Positions 30,493 to 40,264 of a stretch of DNA of 64,000 nucleotides are shown in pieces. The notes beneath the pieces were generated by a model that saw only the letters and a program-made list of their open reading frames with translations, searched no databases and had not been told where the DNA came from. The number at the start of each line of letters is the position of its first letter. The first letter of the stretch is position 1. This stretch comes from Marinisporobacter balticus. GTDB lineage: Bacteria; Bacillota; Clostridia; Peptostreptococcales; Thermotaleaceae. Both the position numbers and the translations under genes were made by a program. The stretch covers positions 124,001 through 188,000 of the forward strand of contig NZ_SLWV01000003.1 in assembly GCF_004345705.1 (NCBI RefSeq), in the 5' to 3' direction.

Positions 30493-32345
30493 TGATCTTT
30501 ACAGCACGACAGATTATAGAAAAAAGAAAGCAGTTGTGGGAACAGAACAAAGAAATAGAACTAGATAGAGACTATAGAGAATCTATCGCACAGTATTTGT
30601 TGCAAAAAGAAGCAGCGGAACTAAGAAGGGAGATACAAGCACAACCAGAATTATTAATAGAAATGTTCTTCATTGTAGTAGATAAGGAGCAGCGTACAGT
30701 TCCATTTTTTCTTAATGAGTTACAATGGAATCTACTAGAGCATATAAAAAAAGCCATAGAGGATTATGCGGCAAGGAAAAGAAACCACCTTAAATTTCTC
30801 CTTTTAAAAGGTAGGCAGGGTGGTTTTACTACAGTGATCACAGCCTTACAGTTATCATATGCTATTGTACGAAAGAACTTTGCCGGATATACACTAGCAG
30901 ATATAGCAGACAATACAGAAGCTATCTTTACAGATAAAGCAAAATTTGTATTAGATAATCTACCAGAAGCAATCAAACCAACTGAGAAGTACAACAATAG
31001 AAGAGAACTTCACTTCCTAAAAGAGAATGGGAAAGGACTTAATTCACGTTGGAGGATAGCAACAGCAGGGAATAAAGACGTTGGTCGTTCTAAGACACTT
31101 AATTTTTTCCATGGAAGTGAATCAGCATTCTGGGATAATCTTAAATCTATACTTACAGGGCTAGGAGAAGCACTTACAAAGGACAGCATACAGATATTAG
31201 AAACTACAGCGAATGGGTATAACGAGTACAAAGAAATGTGGGATGATACAGAAAACACATGGGAAAAGCTGTTTTATGAATGGTGGAGGACACAGGAGTA
31301 TGAATTAACATTCGAGGATACACAAAAGGAAAAAGACTTCAAGAGACATGTAGAAAATGCAGTAGGAAGTGATAATGTTGAAAATCCAGAATGGTGCTAT
31401 CAAAGATGCAAATGGTTATTAGAAGTCAAGAATCTCTCATGGGGGCAACTCTATTGGTACTACAATAAATGGAAGGATAAGAAAGAAGACATCAAGCAGG
31501 AATACCCATGTACACCAGAAGAAGCTTTCCTTGCAAGTGGAAGTAACTACTTTGATATAGAAGCTGTATCACTTAGAATGTCAGAAGTGAAAGACTATTT
31601 CAAAGAGAATGAGCCAAAGACAGGATACTTCGAATTTAATTATGTTCATGAAAAGATAGTAGACAGCAGCATTAAGTGGATAGACGATCCAACAGGATAT
31701 GTCAAGATATATCAAGGCCCCGAATGGGGTCATTTTTATGTAGGTGGTGGAGACACAGCTGGGGAAGGTAGCGACTGGAATACAGCAGTATTCACAGATA
31801 ATTATACAAAAGAAGAAGTTGCATCAATAAGGATTCAAACAGACGAGGATCTTTACGCAAGGCAAGCGTATTGTCTTGGAAGGTATTATAACAATGCACT
31901 TTTAGGAATAGAAACAAATTTTAGTACCCATCCAGTTAAAGAACTTACAAGGCTAGGATATAAAAACCAATACGTGCGAGAGGAAAGTCCAGATAAATTC
32001 TCAGGGCAACTTACAAAGAAATTTGGATTTAATACAAATAAGCAGACAAGACCATTAGCATTATCTATGCTTCGTCAAGAATTTAGAGAGCATCCAGAAA
32101 GATTCAGAGACTTAGATTTGCTCGTAGAAATGACAACATTTGTGAAGAATGAGCAGGGAAAAGCTGAAGCTATGATAGGAAAGCATGACGATATGATAAT
32201 GGCAAGAGCGATCAACTGTTATATTGCTGCACAGCAAAAGGAAGTGCCTAAATTCAAAGCAAAAGAGGAAAGTGAAGTCGAGAAGATCAAGAACGACCTT
32301 GTTCGCAAGATCAACAAAGCCAAAAGAAATTCAAAATGGAGATAG
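30492..32345 (+). CDS. terL: Terminase large subunit
   Basis: 617 residues. The ATPase half has the Walker A-like KGRQGGFTT (about residue 105) and the coupling region LNFFHGSESAFW; ETTANGYNEYKEMW follows. The nuclease half has VGGGDTAGEGSDWNTAVFTD with its metal-binding Asp, ALLGIETNFST and the late GKHDDMIMARA Asp. It packages DNA into the head. It overlaps terS. Confidence 0.93.
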   Translation: MIFTARQIIEKRKQLWEQNKEIELDRDYRESIAQYLLQKEAAELRREIQAQPELLIEMFFIVVDKEQRTVPFFLNELQWNLLEHIKKAIEDYAARKRNHLKFLLLKGRQGGFTTVITALQLSYAIVRKNFAGYTLADIADNTEAIFTDKAKFVLDNLPEAIKPTEKYNNRRELHFLKENGKGLNSRWRIATAGNKDVGRSKTLNFFHGSESAFWDNLKSILTGLGEALTKDSIQILETTANGYNEYKEMWDDTENTWEKLFYEWWRTQEYELTFEDTQKEKDFKRHVENAVGSDNVENPEWCYQRCKWLLEVKNLSWGQLYWYYNKWKDKKEDIKQEYPCTPEEAFLASGSNYFDIEAVSLRMSEVKDYFKENEPKTGYFEFNYVHEKIVDSSIKWIDDPTGYVKIYQGPEWGHFYVGGGDTAGEGSDWNTAVFTDNYTKEEVASIRIQTDEDLYARQAYCLGRYYNNALLGIETNFSTHPVKELTRLGYKNQYVREESPDKFSGQLTKKFGFNTNKQTRPLALSMLRQEFREHPERFRDLDLLVEMTTFVKNEQGKAEAMIGKHDDMIMARAINCYIAAQQKEVPKFKAKEESEVEKIKNDLVRKINKAKRNSKWR

Positions 32346-32357
32346 GAGGAATGAAAA

Positions 32358-32771
32358 ATGATAGGGATAGAAAAAACAGGCTTCAGAGTAGCATGTGATA
32401 CGCAGAATTGTCGTAAACCTACAAAGTGGATTGTAGGGAATCTAGCGTTCAAGCATACTTGTATCAATCTTTGTGATGATTGCAAGGCGGAATTAACAAA
32501 GCAATTAGCAGGGGATATAACAGCAGCAGAAGAGGAATTAAAAGAAAAGTTGCACGTAGCCGAAGTTAATGAATTAGAAAGACAAAGAGATGAAGCGTTG
32601 GCAGCTAACAAGATCACACCGATAGAAAAGAAAATTTTCGATTGCGTGAAGGTAGATGGTAGAATCTCAAAAGCTGATCTTGTTAAATTAGGAGAAGAGC
32701 ATGGCGTAAAGATAGACGAGAGCATGAAGGTTTCTGAGATTTTCAAGGCATTGGAAGGTGAAACAGAATGA
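32358..32771 (+). CDS. Phage protein with zinc-binding N-terminus, unknown
   Basis: 137 residues. Four Cys in VACDTQNCRK and NLCDDCKAEL suggest a zinc finger; a coiled coil (AAEEELKEKLHVAEVNELER) and a small C-terminal helix-turn-helix-like part follow. It sits between terminase and portal. AGGAGG lies upstream. Overlaps the next gene by 4 bp. Confidence 0.65.
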   Translation: MIGIEKTGFRVACDTQNCRKPTKWIVGNLAFKHTCINLCDDCKAELTKQLAGDITAAEEELKEKLHVAEVNELERQRDEALAANKITPIEKKIFDCVKVDGRISKADLVKLGEEHGVKIDESMKVSEIFKALEGETE

Positions 32772-33019
32772 AGGTAGACGCACAATTGATTTTATCATTT
32801 GCATTGTTATCAATGGTTATATGGCAACAGCTATATATCTTTTTAAGTGAGAATAGGCACAACCAAGAGAGAAAAGACCTACTCAACCGTCTTATGGCAA
32901 AGGATACAAGGGAATATGTAAATATTAGTGGTGGAAGTACAGATAAAAAAGTTATAAATCCAGTTGCAAGGAATATCAAAGAGGATTTGAGAAAACAAGG
33001 AATATTAAGACAGGAATAA
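32768..33019 (+). CDS. Small membrane protein between terminase and portal
   Basis: 83 residues with one N-terminal membrane segment (AQLILSFALLSMVIWQQLYI) followed by a charged tail. Coupled to the preceding gene by a 4-bp overlap. Role unknown. Confidence 0.6.
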   Translation: MKVDAQLILSFALLSMVIWQQLYIFLSENRHNQERKDLLNRLMAKDTREYVNISGGSTDKKVINPVARNIKEDLRKQGILRQE

Positions 33020-33047
33020 GACAATGTAGTTGGGAGGGGGTGAAAAA

Positions 33048-35006
33048 ATGTTTGCTAAGTTAAAAGGCATGGCAGAGGGCGTGATTAATGCCTTTACTAC
33101 TCAAAATGATAGTCCAATTTATAAGGAGGACCTAATTTCTTTTGTTAATGAGCAATTCAAAGAGCGACAAAACGATAAACTGCCGCTAGAGCTGCAATGG
33201 CGACTTAACATGGACTTCAATAATGGTAATCAGCACCGCATTATCAACGTGCATAGCAATACGATAGAGGAACGTGCTTTTATGTTCGATCACGAAGTCA
33301 GAAAAACATATAACCAAATGTCTCCTATTATAGAAACACGGCTGTCCAAACTAGCAAGAGTACCCCATGCGCTAAAGGTACGCCCTGCTACATCAGATCA
33401 AGACGATATTTCTTCTGCGAAGGTATCTACAAAGATACTAGAATCTACTACAAAAGATCAAAAATTCGAAAAACTTCATTTGAAAGCTAATCTTTGGGCA
33501 GAGGTTGCCGGTACAGCAGTTTGGAAAATATCGTGGGATAAGAACGCAGGACAAGAATTAGGGCAAATGGAAGGGCAAAATTATTGCGAAGGGGATATTC
33601 AAACTGATGTATGTTCGCCATTTGAGATATTTCCAGATTCTGTATTCAACGAACCAGATGAAGTACGGTCATTAATACACGCTAAAGCCTACCACAAGAA
33701 CGAGATCATGGAACGGTGGAATGTTGAGGTACAGGGGGAAAAAGTTAATGTGTTTACCTTAAAAAAATCGGCAGGAGGTTTAACACAGGGTAGAAATAAT
33801 GGAATGAGCATAGAAGCAAGTACGAAAAAAGAGAGTGCCTTAGTGCTAGAGTATTGGGAATTACCAACAAAGCAATATCCAAAAGGTAGACTTGTTATTT
33901 GTACAGAAAGCGTATTGCTTTACACAGGAGATCTTCCTTATACGAATGATGAAGGAAAGCCGTATCTACCGTTCTTCCCTCAAAAATGTATATTGATTAA
34001 TAACTGCTACTTCGGAAAAGCCATTGTTGAAAGACTTATTCCAATACAAGAGGAATATAACGCACTTAAAAATAGAAAAGGTGAGTATTTAAGGCGATGT
34101 GCTATAGGAATTGTGGTTTACGAAGAAGGAAGCCTTGATGAAGATTTAGTCATGACAGAAGGATTCGCACCAGGAGCCATGATTCCATATGGTAGAGGAC
34201 ACCAACCACCGCAATTCATGAATAACCTACAATTACCTTCGACTTTTGAAACAGAAGAACAGAAGCTATTGAACGATTTTAATAGAATATCGGGGGTTAG
34301 TGAAGTTAGTAGGGATTCAAGTACCCCAACAGGAGTATCATCTGGTACAGCACTTTCTCTTTTACAAGAGCAAGACGACACACGTTTGTCGCTTACTGCA
34401 AAGCATGTGCAAAATGCAGTAACGGAGATAGGACAAACAATTCTTTATCTTTACAAACAGTTTGTAGAGTTCCCACGAACACTAAGAAATGTAGGTAAAA
34501 ATAATCTAGTAGAGGTAATGGATTGGGAAGCAAACGATCTAACTTCCTTTGATGTTTACATAGAGGGTGCAAGTCAATTATCAGATACACCTGCGCAAAG
34601 GCGGCAAATGGTGTTTGATCTATTGGGTACAGGATTATTTAACGACCCAGAGACAGGACAAATATCAAAAGAGGGCAAGTTAAAAATCTTTGAAATGCTA
34701 CAAATGGGTAATTGGGAGGACTTTGACGAGGGCAATAATCTTCATAATGAAAAGGCACAGCGAGAAAATCGCTTGATGATACAAGGACAAATGCCACAGG
34801 TGAGAGAGTTTGACGATCACATGATTCATATTAGCAAACATAATCAATATCGACTTACAAACGATTATGAAGAAAAACTTGCAGAAAACCCACAGATTGA
34901 CCAAATATTTGAAGCACATCTTCAGCAGCACTTTATGATGCTTCAACAAAGTTTACCAACGCCACCAATGGAGGGAGAGGAACAAATTGAAAAACCTATG
35001 CAGTAA
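33048..35006 (+). CDS. Portal protein (short-tailed phage type)
   Basis: 652 residues. Features: an early region with LPLELQWRLNMDFNNGNQHR, an antiparallel core, the NRKGEYLRRCAIG helix, and the late FNRISGVSEVSRDSSTPTGV then SGTALSLLQEQDDTRLSLTA, which match P22/podovirus-like portals. The last ~100 residues are Gln-rich. It forms the 12-mer through which DNA is packaged. ATG 33048 has GGGAGGGGGTG upstream; the frame from 33030 lacks one. Confidence 0.85.
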   Translation: MFAKLKGMAEGVINAFTTQNDSPIYKEDLISFVNEQFKERQNDKLPLELQWRLNMDFNNGNQHRIINVHSNTIEERAFMFDHEVRKTYNQMSPIIETRLSKLARVPHALKVRPATSDQDDISSAKVSTKILESTTKDQKFEKLHLKANLWAEVAGTAVWKISWDKNAGQELGQMEGQNYCEGDIQTDVCSPFEIFPDSVFNEPDEVRSLIHAKAYHKNEIMERWNVEVQGEKVNVFTLKKSAGGLTQGRNNGMSIEASTKKESALVLEYWELPTKQYPKGRLVICTESVLLYTGDLPYTNDEGKPYLPFFPQKCILINNCYFGKAIVERLIPIQEEYNALKNRKGEYLRRCAIGIVVYEEGSLDEDLVMTEGFAPGAMIPYGRGHQPPQFMNNLQLPSTFETEEQKLLNDFNRISGVSEVSRDSSTPTGVSSGTALSLLQEQDDTRLSLTAKHVQNAVTEIGQTILYLYKQFVEFPRTLRNVGKNNLVEVMDWEANDLTSFDVYIEGASQLSDTPAQRRQMVFDLLGTGLFNDPETGQISKEGKLKIFEMLQMGNWEDFDEGNNLHNEKAQRENRLMIQGQMPQVREFDDHMIHISKHNQYRLTNDYEEKLAENPQIDQIFEAHLQQHFMMLQQSLPTPPMEGEEQIEKPMQ

Positions 35007-35943
35007 GAAAGAACCTTTATTCCGAATGAACCTACAGTTATTCGCAGAAGGGGAAGCAGGAGAAACAGGTGGGGGAGAATCTTCGGTAGCACCTTCATTT
35101 TCAGAAGCTACCAATAACTTTATGGCTTCATTAGAAGCAGGAGAAAGCACAGGAGACACGCAGACAGGAGAAAATGAAAATGTATCACCACAGGACAACG
35201 AACCTCCTATAGACCAACAAACGAACAAAAAAGGGCAACAAAACGAACAACAAGAAGATGAATTTGACATATTAGGATTTTTGAATAACATGCACCAAGA
35301 GCAACAACAAATTAATCAAAGATTAGAAAATATTCAGAATCCACCGCAACAAGAACCACAGAAAACACCAGAGGAATTAGAAGCCGAAAGAACAGCTTAT
35401 GCAGAACAACTTGCAGACCTTCAATATACCGACCCTATTGCTTATAGAGAAGCTATTATGCAAGAAGCGAAAGAACAGGCATTAGCAGAGTTCCAAGCGA
35501 TTAGGCAACAGGAGATTATACAGCAGCAACAACAATATCAAGAACAACAAAAATGGAACAACACTTTTGAGACTTTCAAAAAAGATCATGCAGATGTAGA
35601 CAAGTATTTGCCTAAAATGATTGAGTTGTTACAGCAAAATCCCCATTATCAACAGGACAAAGACCCCTACAGTTTAGCTTATACTATTGCAAAAACACAG
35701 GACACACAAGCAAATACACCGCCTACAACATTAGAGGGCATTATGCAAAGTGACCAGTTTAAACAACAGTTAGCACAAAATCCAGAAGCAAGAAAGTTGA
35801 TTTTAGAGAGCATGAAGAACAATCAAGCACCGCCAGTAATCGGTGGAGGAACCGGAACGACTTCTGTTACTCCACAAAACAAACCAAAGAGTTTCAAAGA
35901 AGCGACAAAAGGTTTCCTAGAATGGGCAAATGCCCAAGAATAG
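34987..35943 (+). CDS. Capsid scaffolding protein
   Basis: 318 residues, acidic and Gln-rich with low-complexity segments (residues 70-110), a long coiled coil (LEAERTAYAEQLADLQYTDP, EAIMQEAKEQALAEFQAIRQ) and a short basic C-terminus (NKPKSFKEATKGFLEWANAQ). MNLQLFAEG near the start is typical of scaffold genes just upstream of the capsid gene. TTG 34987 follows GGAGAGG and overlaps the portal by 20 bp. Confidence 0.8.
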   Translation: MKNLCSKKEPLFRMNLQLFAEGEAGETGGGESSVAPSFSEATNNFMASLEAGESTGDTQTGENENVSPQDNEPPIDQQTNKKGQQNEQQEDEFDILGFLNNMHQEQQQINQRLENIQNPPQQEPQKTPEELEAERTAYAEQLADLQYTDPIAYREAIMQEAKEQALAEFQAIRQQEIIQQQQQYQEQQKWNNTFETFKKDHADVDKYLPKMIELLQQNPHYQQDKDPYSLAYTIAKTQDTQANTPPTTLEGIMQSDQFKQQLAQNPEARKLILESMKNNQAPPVIGGGTGTTSVTPQNKPKSFKEATKGFLEWANAQE

Positions 35944-35989
35944 GGAATTTTTTTATATTCAAAACCAAATTTAAAAGGAGGAATCAATT

Positions 35990-37183
35990 ATGGCATTAAG
36001 TACAGTAGCAATGATGGATAAGGCATTAAAAGAACATTATTTACCAGTTGTGCAAGATCAAATGGATAACCACTCTGGCCCTATGATCTCTATGATCGAG
36101 AAAAATACAGAGGAAGTTGAAGGAAAGAATATTAAAATGGTATTAAAGTATGGTAGAAGTGGTGGTGTTGGTGCTAGTGGAGAAACAGGACCTTTACCTA
36201 CTGCAAGTCCAAGAAGCTATGAACATGCAGAATGGGGAACAAAGAATATCTTTGGTACAATCGCTATTTCTCAAAAGTTAATTTTAGCTTCAAAAAGCAA
36301 TAAAGGTTCTTGGGCGAGACAATTATCTACACAGCTAGAGGATACTACAAACGATTGCAAAGACGATTTTTATCGTCAAATTTTTGGTGATGGTACTGGA
36401 ATCATTACAACAGTTGCGAGTGCTACAAGTGCAAAGACTACAATTCCTGTAACAAACAATATTAAGTTTTTAAGAGAAGGCATGAGAATTGATGTATTAG
36501 CATCAGATGGAACACCTAAAGAAGCAGGAAGAAGTATTATCATGAGAGATAAAGCGAACATGTTAATTGGTGTTGCAGGTTCAGCTATGACCCTCGCACA
36601 AGGGGATATTATCACAGTAGCAGGGGCATACATGAACGAACTCACAGGAATGAAAGCTATCTTTGATAATGACAAAGACTTATATAAGATTCCACGGTCT
36701 GGTGATGCAAAATGGTTCTGTACAAATATTATTGATCTTGCAGTAGAGAATAGTGGAACAATGCAAGAACTAGACGAAATTCGTATGCAAGAAGCAATTG
36801 ACGAAGCAGATGAAGAAGCGAACAGCAAGATCGACTATATTCAATGTGGTGCAGGAGTGGCGAGAGCGTACCAATATTTGCAACAATCTTTCAAAAGAAA
36901 TGTTGAGTATATGAACCTCAAAGGCGGCTTCAAAGCTATGTCTTACAATGGTATGCCTCTTAGAAAGGAAACTTATGAAGATGCAAATGTGATGCGTTTC
37001 TTAAATCAAAAAGACTTTGGTCTATTCCGTATGAGCGATTGGGATTGGATGTCAGAAGATGGAGCAACCCTTCACAGAGTAGCAGGAACAGCAGGATATG
37101 AAGCGACATTGTACTTCTTTGGTGATCTAGGTTGCAGAAAACCAAAAGGACAAACATTAATGAAAGGGATTATAGAACACTAA
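35990..37183 (+). CDS. Major capsid protein
   Basis: 397 residues. The N-terminal arm (MALSTVAMMDKALKEHYLPV) and GRSGGVGASGETGPLPTASP E-loop-like region precede a regular alpha/beta body, with EGMRIDVLAS and IIMRDKANMLIGVAGS strands and a C-terminal ATLYFFGDLGCRKPKG. It follows the scaffold gene and a strong ribosome binding site (AAAGGAGG), as expected of the most abundant virion protein. Confidence 0.88.
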   Translation: MALSTVAMMDKALKEHYLPVVQDQMDNHSGPMISMIEKNTEEVEGKNIKMVLKYGRSGGVGASGETGPLPTASPRSYEHAEWGTKNIFGTIAISQKLILASKSNKGSWARQLSTQLEDTTNDCKDDFYRQIFGDGTGIITTVASATSAKTTIPVTNNIKFLREGMRIDVLASDGTPKEAGRSIIMRDKANMLIGVAGSAMTLAQGDIITVAGAYMNELTGMKAIFDNDKDLYKIPRSGDAKWFCTNIIDLAVENSGTMQELDEIRMQEAIDEADEEANSKIDYIQCGAGVARAYQYLQQSFKRNVEYMNLKGGFKAMSYNGMPLRKETYEDANVMRFLNQKDFGLFRMSDWDWMSEDGATLHRVAGTAGYEATLYFFGDLGCRKPKGQTLMKGIIEH

Positions 37184-37187
37184 GAAG

Positions 37188-37217
37188 CAGGGCAGATTAT
37201 TCTGCCTTGTTTTTTTA
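37188..37217 (+). terminator. Terminator after the capsid gene
   Basis: GGCAGA (37191-37196) pairs with TCTGCC (37201-37206), flanked by weaker pairs, followed by TTGTTTTTTT. Partial termination here would raise capsid message over downstream genes. Confidence 0.7.
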
Positions 37218-37238
37218 TTAAATTTAGGAGTTGAGCAG

Positions 37239-37628
37239 ATGGATAAAATAACAGTATGCAATAAAAGTCCTTATTTTTGTTTGGTTGAAAATCATGTTTT
37301 AGGTATACCAGAGAGATTAAAACAAATTGATAAGAGTTATTTTGTAGTTTGGAATAGTAAAAAAGAAAAATTTGAAGTCCATTCAGAAGACAATGTAGGG
37401 AGTACCTATTGCTTTACAGTACCTTACAGAGAATTAGATTGTAGAACATTGGAGTATGCAAGAGAAACAAGAATAGAAAGAAGCGATATTGTATTTGTAG
37501 AAATTGAGAAACAAGACGAAATTATTGAAAAAGCAGTAAAGAGAGAAAGAGAAAAATTGTTTGATGATATAGGTAGAGAGGTATTTGATAGAGCAATGTT
37601 TGAGGAACGATCTACTAAGGAGGTGTAG
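37239..37628 (+). CDS. Phage structural-region protein, unknown
   Basis: 129 residues: a beta-rich first half (ITVCNKSPYFCLVENHVLGI, SYFVVWNSKKEKFEVHS) and a charged helix at the C-terminus (KAVKREREKLFDDIGREVFD). Position between capsid and adaptor suggests a head accessory protein. AGGAG precedes the ATG. Confidence 0.6.
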   Translation: MDKITVCNKSPYFCLVENHVLGIPERLKQIDKSYFVVWNSKKEKFEVHSEDNVGSTYCFTVPYRELDCRTLEYARETRIERSDIVFVEIEKQDEIIEKAVKREREKLFDDIGREVFDRAMFEERSTKEV

Positions 37629-37630
37629 CC

Positions 37631-38167
37631 TTGAATGTAGAACAAATCAAAATCCAAGCCGAACGGAATAATGAGGGCATGGCTATAAAAAATCAGTATG
37701 TGATAGGTTCGATTAACGAGTGCATCCAAAGTGTTTTACCTAATCAATATGAATCTGCATGTAAGAGGGCAAAGATCACTATTGCAGCTAAGAAAGATAC
37801 GATCATAGATTTACCAATAGATTTAGTCAAAGTTAAAAAAATGAAACGCGCAAACAGCAAATACGGAAATTTTGAAGTGTTTGATAATCAAATAGAGTTT
37901 GAAAATGATGGGATTTTTGATATTAATTACCTTAGAAAGCCAAAAGAGATTACTACCATGACAGAAACACCAGAGATCAATAGTGCGTTTCATTATGCTA
38001 TCGCTTTATTTGTTGCAGCTAGAGAAAAAAATAGATTATTTGGTTCAGAAGATGTAGAATCACAAAGGCTTATGAGCGAATTTTTGAATGAAGCACAAAA
38101 TGCGAATGTATCTGTATTAAGTCAAAATGGTACTAGGCGAATAGTAGCAATGCCTTATTGGGGGTAG
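37631..38167 (+). CDS. Head-tail adaptor protein
   Basis: 178 residues. A helical first part (NQYVIGSINECIQSVLPNQY), central strands (IIDLPIDLVKVKKMKRANSK) and a C-terminal helix pair (FHYAIALFVAAREKNRLFGS) fit podovirus adaptor (gp11/gp4-like) proteins. It lies between capsid and nozzle. AAGGAGGTG lies before the TTG start. It overlaps the upstream frame of the next gene, not its true start. Confidence 0.7.
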   Translation: MNVEQIKIQAERNNEGMAIKNQYVIGSINECIQSVLPNQYESACKRAKITIAAKKDTIIDLPIDLVKVKKMKRANSKYGNFEVFDNQIEFENDGIFDINYLRKPKEITTMTETPEINSAFHYAIALFVAAREKNRLFGSEDVESQRLMSEFLNEAQNANVSVLSQNGTRRIVAMPYWG

Positions 38168-38169
38168 AC

Positions 38170-40251
38170 ATGGGGAAATTACAATCGTATATGGACTTTA
38201 AAGGTGGACTAAATGATACATCTTCACCAGAATCGCTACAAGACAATGAATTAATCCAAGCGGATAATATAGACCTTTCAGAGCGTGGTGGTTTTGCCAC
38301 TAGAAAAGGAACAGCAAAATTGAATCCTGTATCGTTTGGGGCAGATGTTACACAGGCATTTGAGTGGCTTGTTAAAGGAAATTCAAAGATTATAGCTGTA
38401 ATAAATAAAAGGGTATGTGAAATCCTTTCAGATGGCAAAAAAGTAGAAAAACAATCGGTACAAAGTGACAGAATCGGATATATAGCTATAAAAGAATGGC
38501 TTTACTTTTGTGACGGAAACAAATTATACCAATGGGAAGGAAACACTATTACCCCAATAGCACCCTACGATAGTTCAGCGAAAGAAAAAATATCTCTTAC
38601 AATTTTAGAAAAAGCAAAGAAAAATGGGAACTTTGTCATAAATGTTGGAGGAATTAGAAAGGAAATACCAACAGGAGGGCAAAAGGAAATTATAAAACTT
38701 ACTATTACAGCAAAGCCAACTGCTACGGATATGGTAACAGTGGTATTAAATAGTAAGGTAGTATTTGTTAATGCTTATGCAAATGAAGAAATTAACACAT
38801 TAGCCGAAAAGATAAGGGCATTTCCATTTGAGGGATATACCACGAGTGGTACAGGGGCAGAGATCATATTTATTGCTAGAGAAATAGGCGCAAAAGAAAA
38901 ACATTACTTCAATGGTGGAGATACAAAGGCCACAGGAACTATGGCAGTTACCGCAACAGGAAGCGGAGGAACACCAGAAGATATTGCAGGGATTATAAGA
39001 GGTACTGCATTTACAGGGTGGACCGTTACAGGAGAAGGAAAAGGAATTATATTTGAAGCAAATGAAACAGGCACAAAAGAGGATTTTGTATTTGATAGCT
39101 TAGATACTGCAATAGTGGTTGAATATACAACTTTACAGCAGGGCAAACCCAATGATTGTGATTTAGACCCAATTAAAAAATGCACTATGTTTGTTCAGCA
39201 CCCTAAGTCTTTAAGAGTATTCGCATCTGGAAATCCAGACGACCCAACAGCACTTTATTTTTCGGAATATAATGATATGACTTATTTCCAATTTCAAAAT
39301 AAACTTCATCCTAAGACACCAGAGGGAGCAGTTACAGGACTTACAGTTTTATATAATCACATACTTGTATCATACAATAACTCATGGTGTCATTTAAGCG
39401 GTACTGACCCAGACGATATGGTTTGGGAACAGCTACCTATTCCTTATGGGTGCGTATCCAACGATTCTATAGCACTAACACCATTCTCTATTACTTTCTT
39501 AGGAAGAGAAGGAATATACCGTATTAGTGCAAGTGTCATCAATCAAGATATTGTTATGATGCAAGGCAAAGAAATGATTAGAAACATTTCAGAGAGTAAG
39601 GTTGAAAATACTATAAAGTCTATAAAGGCATTGGAGAAGGCACAGGCGATCTTTTATGATGATAAGTATATACTAGCCTATTGTGATAATGAAACAGGGG
39701 TGAACAATAAGGTATTAGTGTACGATTGGAATGTAAAGGCGTTTGTTAAATATACAGGGTGGCAAGTAAATAGCTGGATTAAAAAAGCAGATGGAGAACT
39801 TCATTTTGCTTCTAAAAATTATCTTATGAAAACCAATGAAGGATATAGCGATATAGATACAGCTACAGGAGAAAAAAAAGCAATACATGTACTTGTTAAA
39901 ACTAAAAACTATAGTTTAGGACTTCCATTAAACAAAAAGTTTTTACAGTTCTTGTACCTTGTTTTTAAGCAAGATAATGAATCAAAGATAATCTCTAAAA
40001 TCAAAGCCATATCAGATTATAAAACGAAAGATATTTACGATACTACAACTTCTGAATTTCTTATATGGGGAAACAGTAAGTGGGGTAGTATATGGGGATA
40101 TACTGATATTTCAGAAGTTCAAGCAGAAATGAAGCGTATTGCTTCACGATTTCAGATTGTATTCGAAGATCAGACAATAGATAACAAAATTGTTTTATAT
40201 GGGATAGGTTTTGAATTTAGACCGTTAAAACCTAGAGGGAAGATGATATAA
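38170..40251 (+). CDS. Tail nozzle/tubular protein B-like
   Basis: 693 residues. The opening MDFKGGLNDTSSPESLQDNE...RGGFATRKGT is the hallmark of tail nozzle proteins (podovirus tubular B or P22 gp10-like). A beta-propeller-like body follows. An inserted region at about 165-340 holds two similar repeats (ADMVTVVLN-like strand, AxKIRAFPFEGYTTSGTGAE and IRGTAFTGWTVTGEGKG). The propeller resumes with DLDPIKKCTMFVQHPKSLRV. ATG 38170 has TGGGGGT upstream. Confidence 0.85.
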   Translation: MGKLQSYMDFKGGLNDTSSPESLQDNELIQADNIDLSERGGFATRKGTAKLNPVSFGADVTQAFEWLVKGNSKIIAVINKRVCEILSDGKKVEKQSVQSDRIGYIAIKEWLYFCDGNKLYQWEGNTITPIAPYDSSAKEKISLTILEKAKKNGNFVINVGGIRKEIPTGGQKEIIKLTITAKPTATDMVTVVLNSKVVFVNAYANEEINTLAEKIRAFPFEGYTTSGTGAEIIFIAREIGAKEKHYFNGGDTKATGTMAVTATGSGGTPEDIAGIIRGTAFTGWTVTGEGKGIIFEANETGTKEDFVFDSLDTAIVVEYTTLQQGKPNDCDLDPIKKCTMFVQHPKSLRVFASGNPDDPTALYFSEYNDMTYFQFQNKLHPKTPEGAVTGLTVLYNHILVSYNNSWCHLSGTDPDDMVWEQLPIPYGCVSNDSIALTPFSITFLGREGIYRISASVINQDIVMMQGKEMIRNISESKVENTIKSIKALEKAQAIFYDDKYILAYCDNETGVNNKVLVYDWNVKAFVKYTGWQVNSWIKKADGELHFASKNYLMKTNEGYSDIDTATGEKKAIHVLVKTKNYSLGLPLNKKFLQFLYLVFKQDNESKIISKIKAISDYKTKDIYDTTTSEFLIWGNSKWGSIWGYTDISEVQAEMKRIASRFQIVFEDQTIDNKIVLYGIGFEFRPLKPRGKMI

Positions 40252-40264
40252 GGAGGTGGGCGAT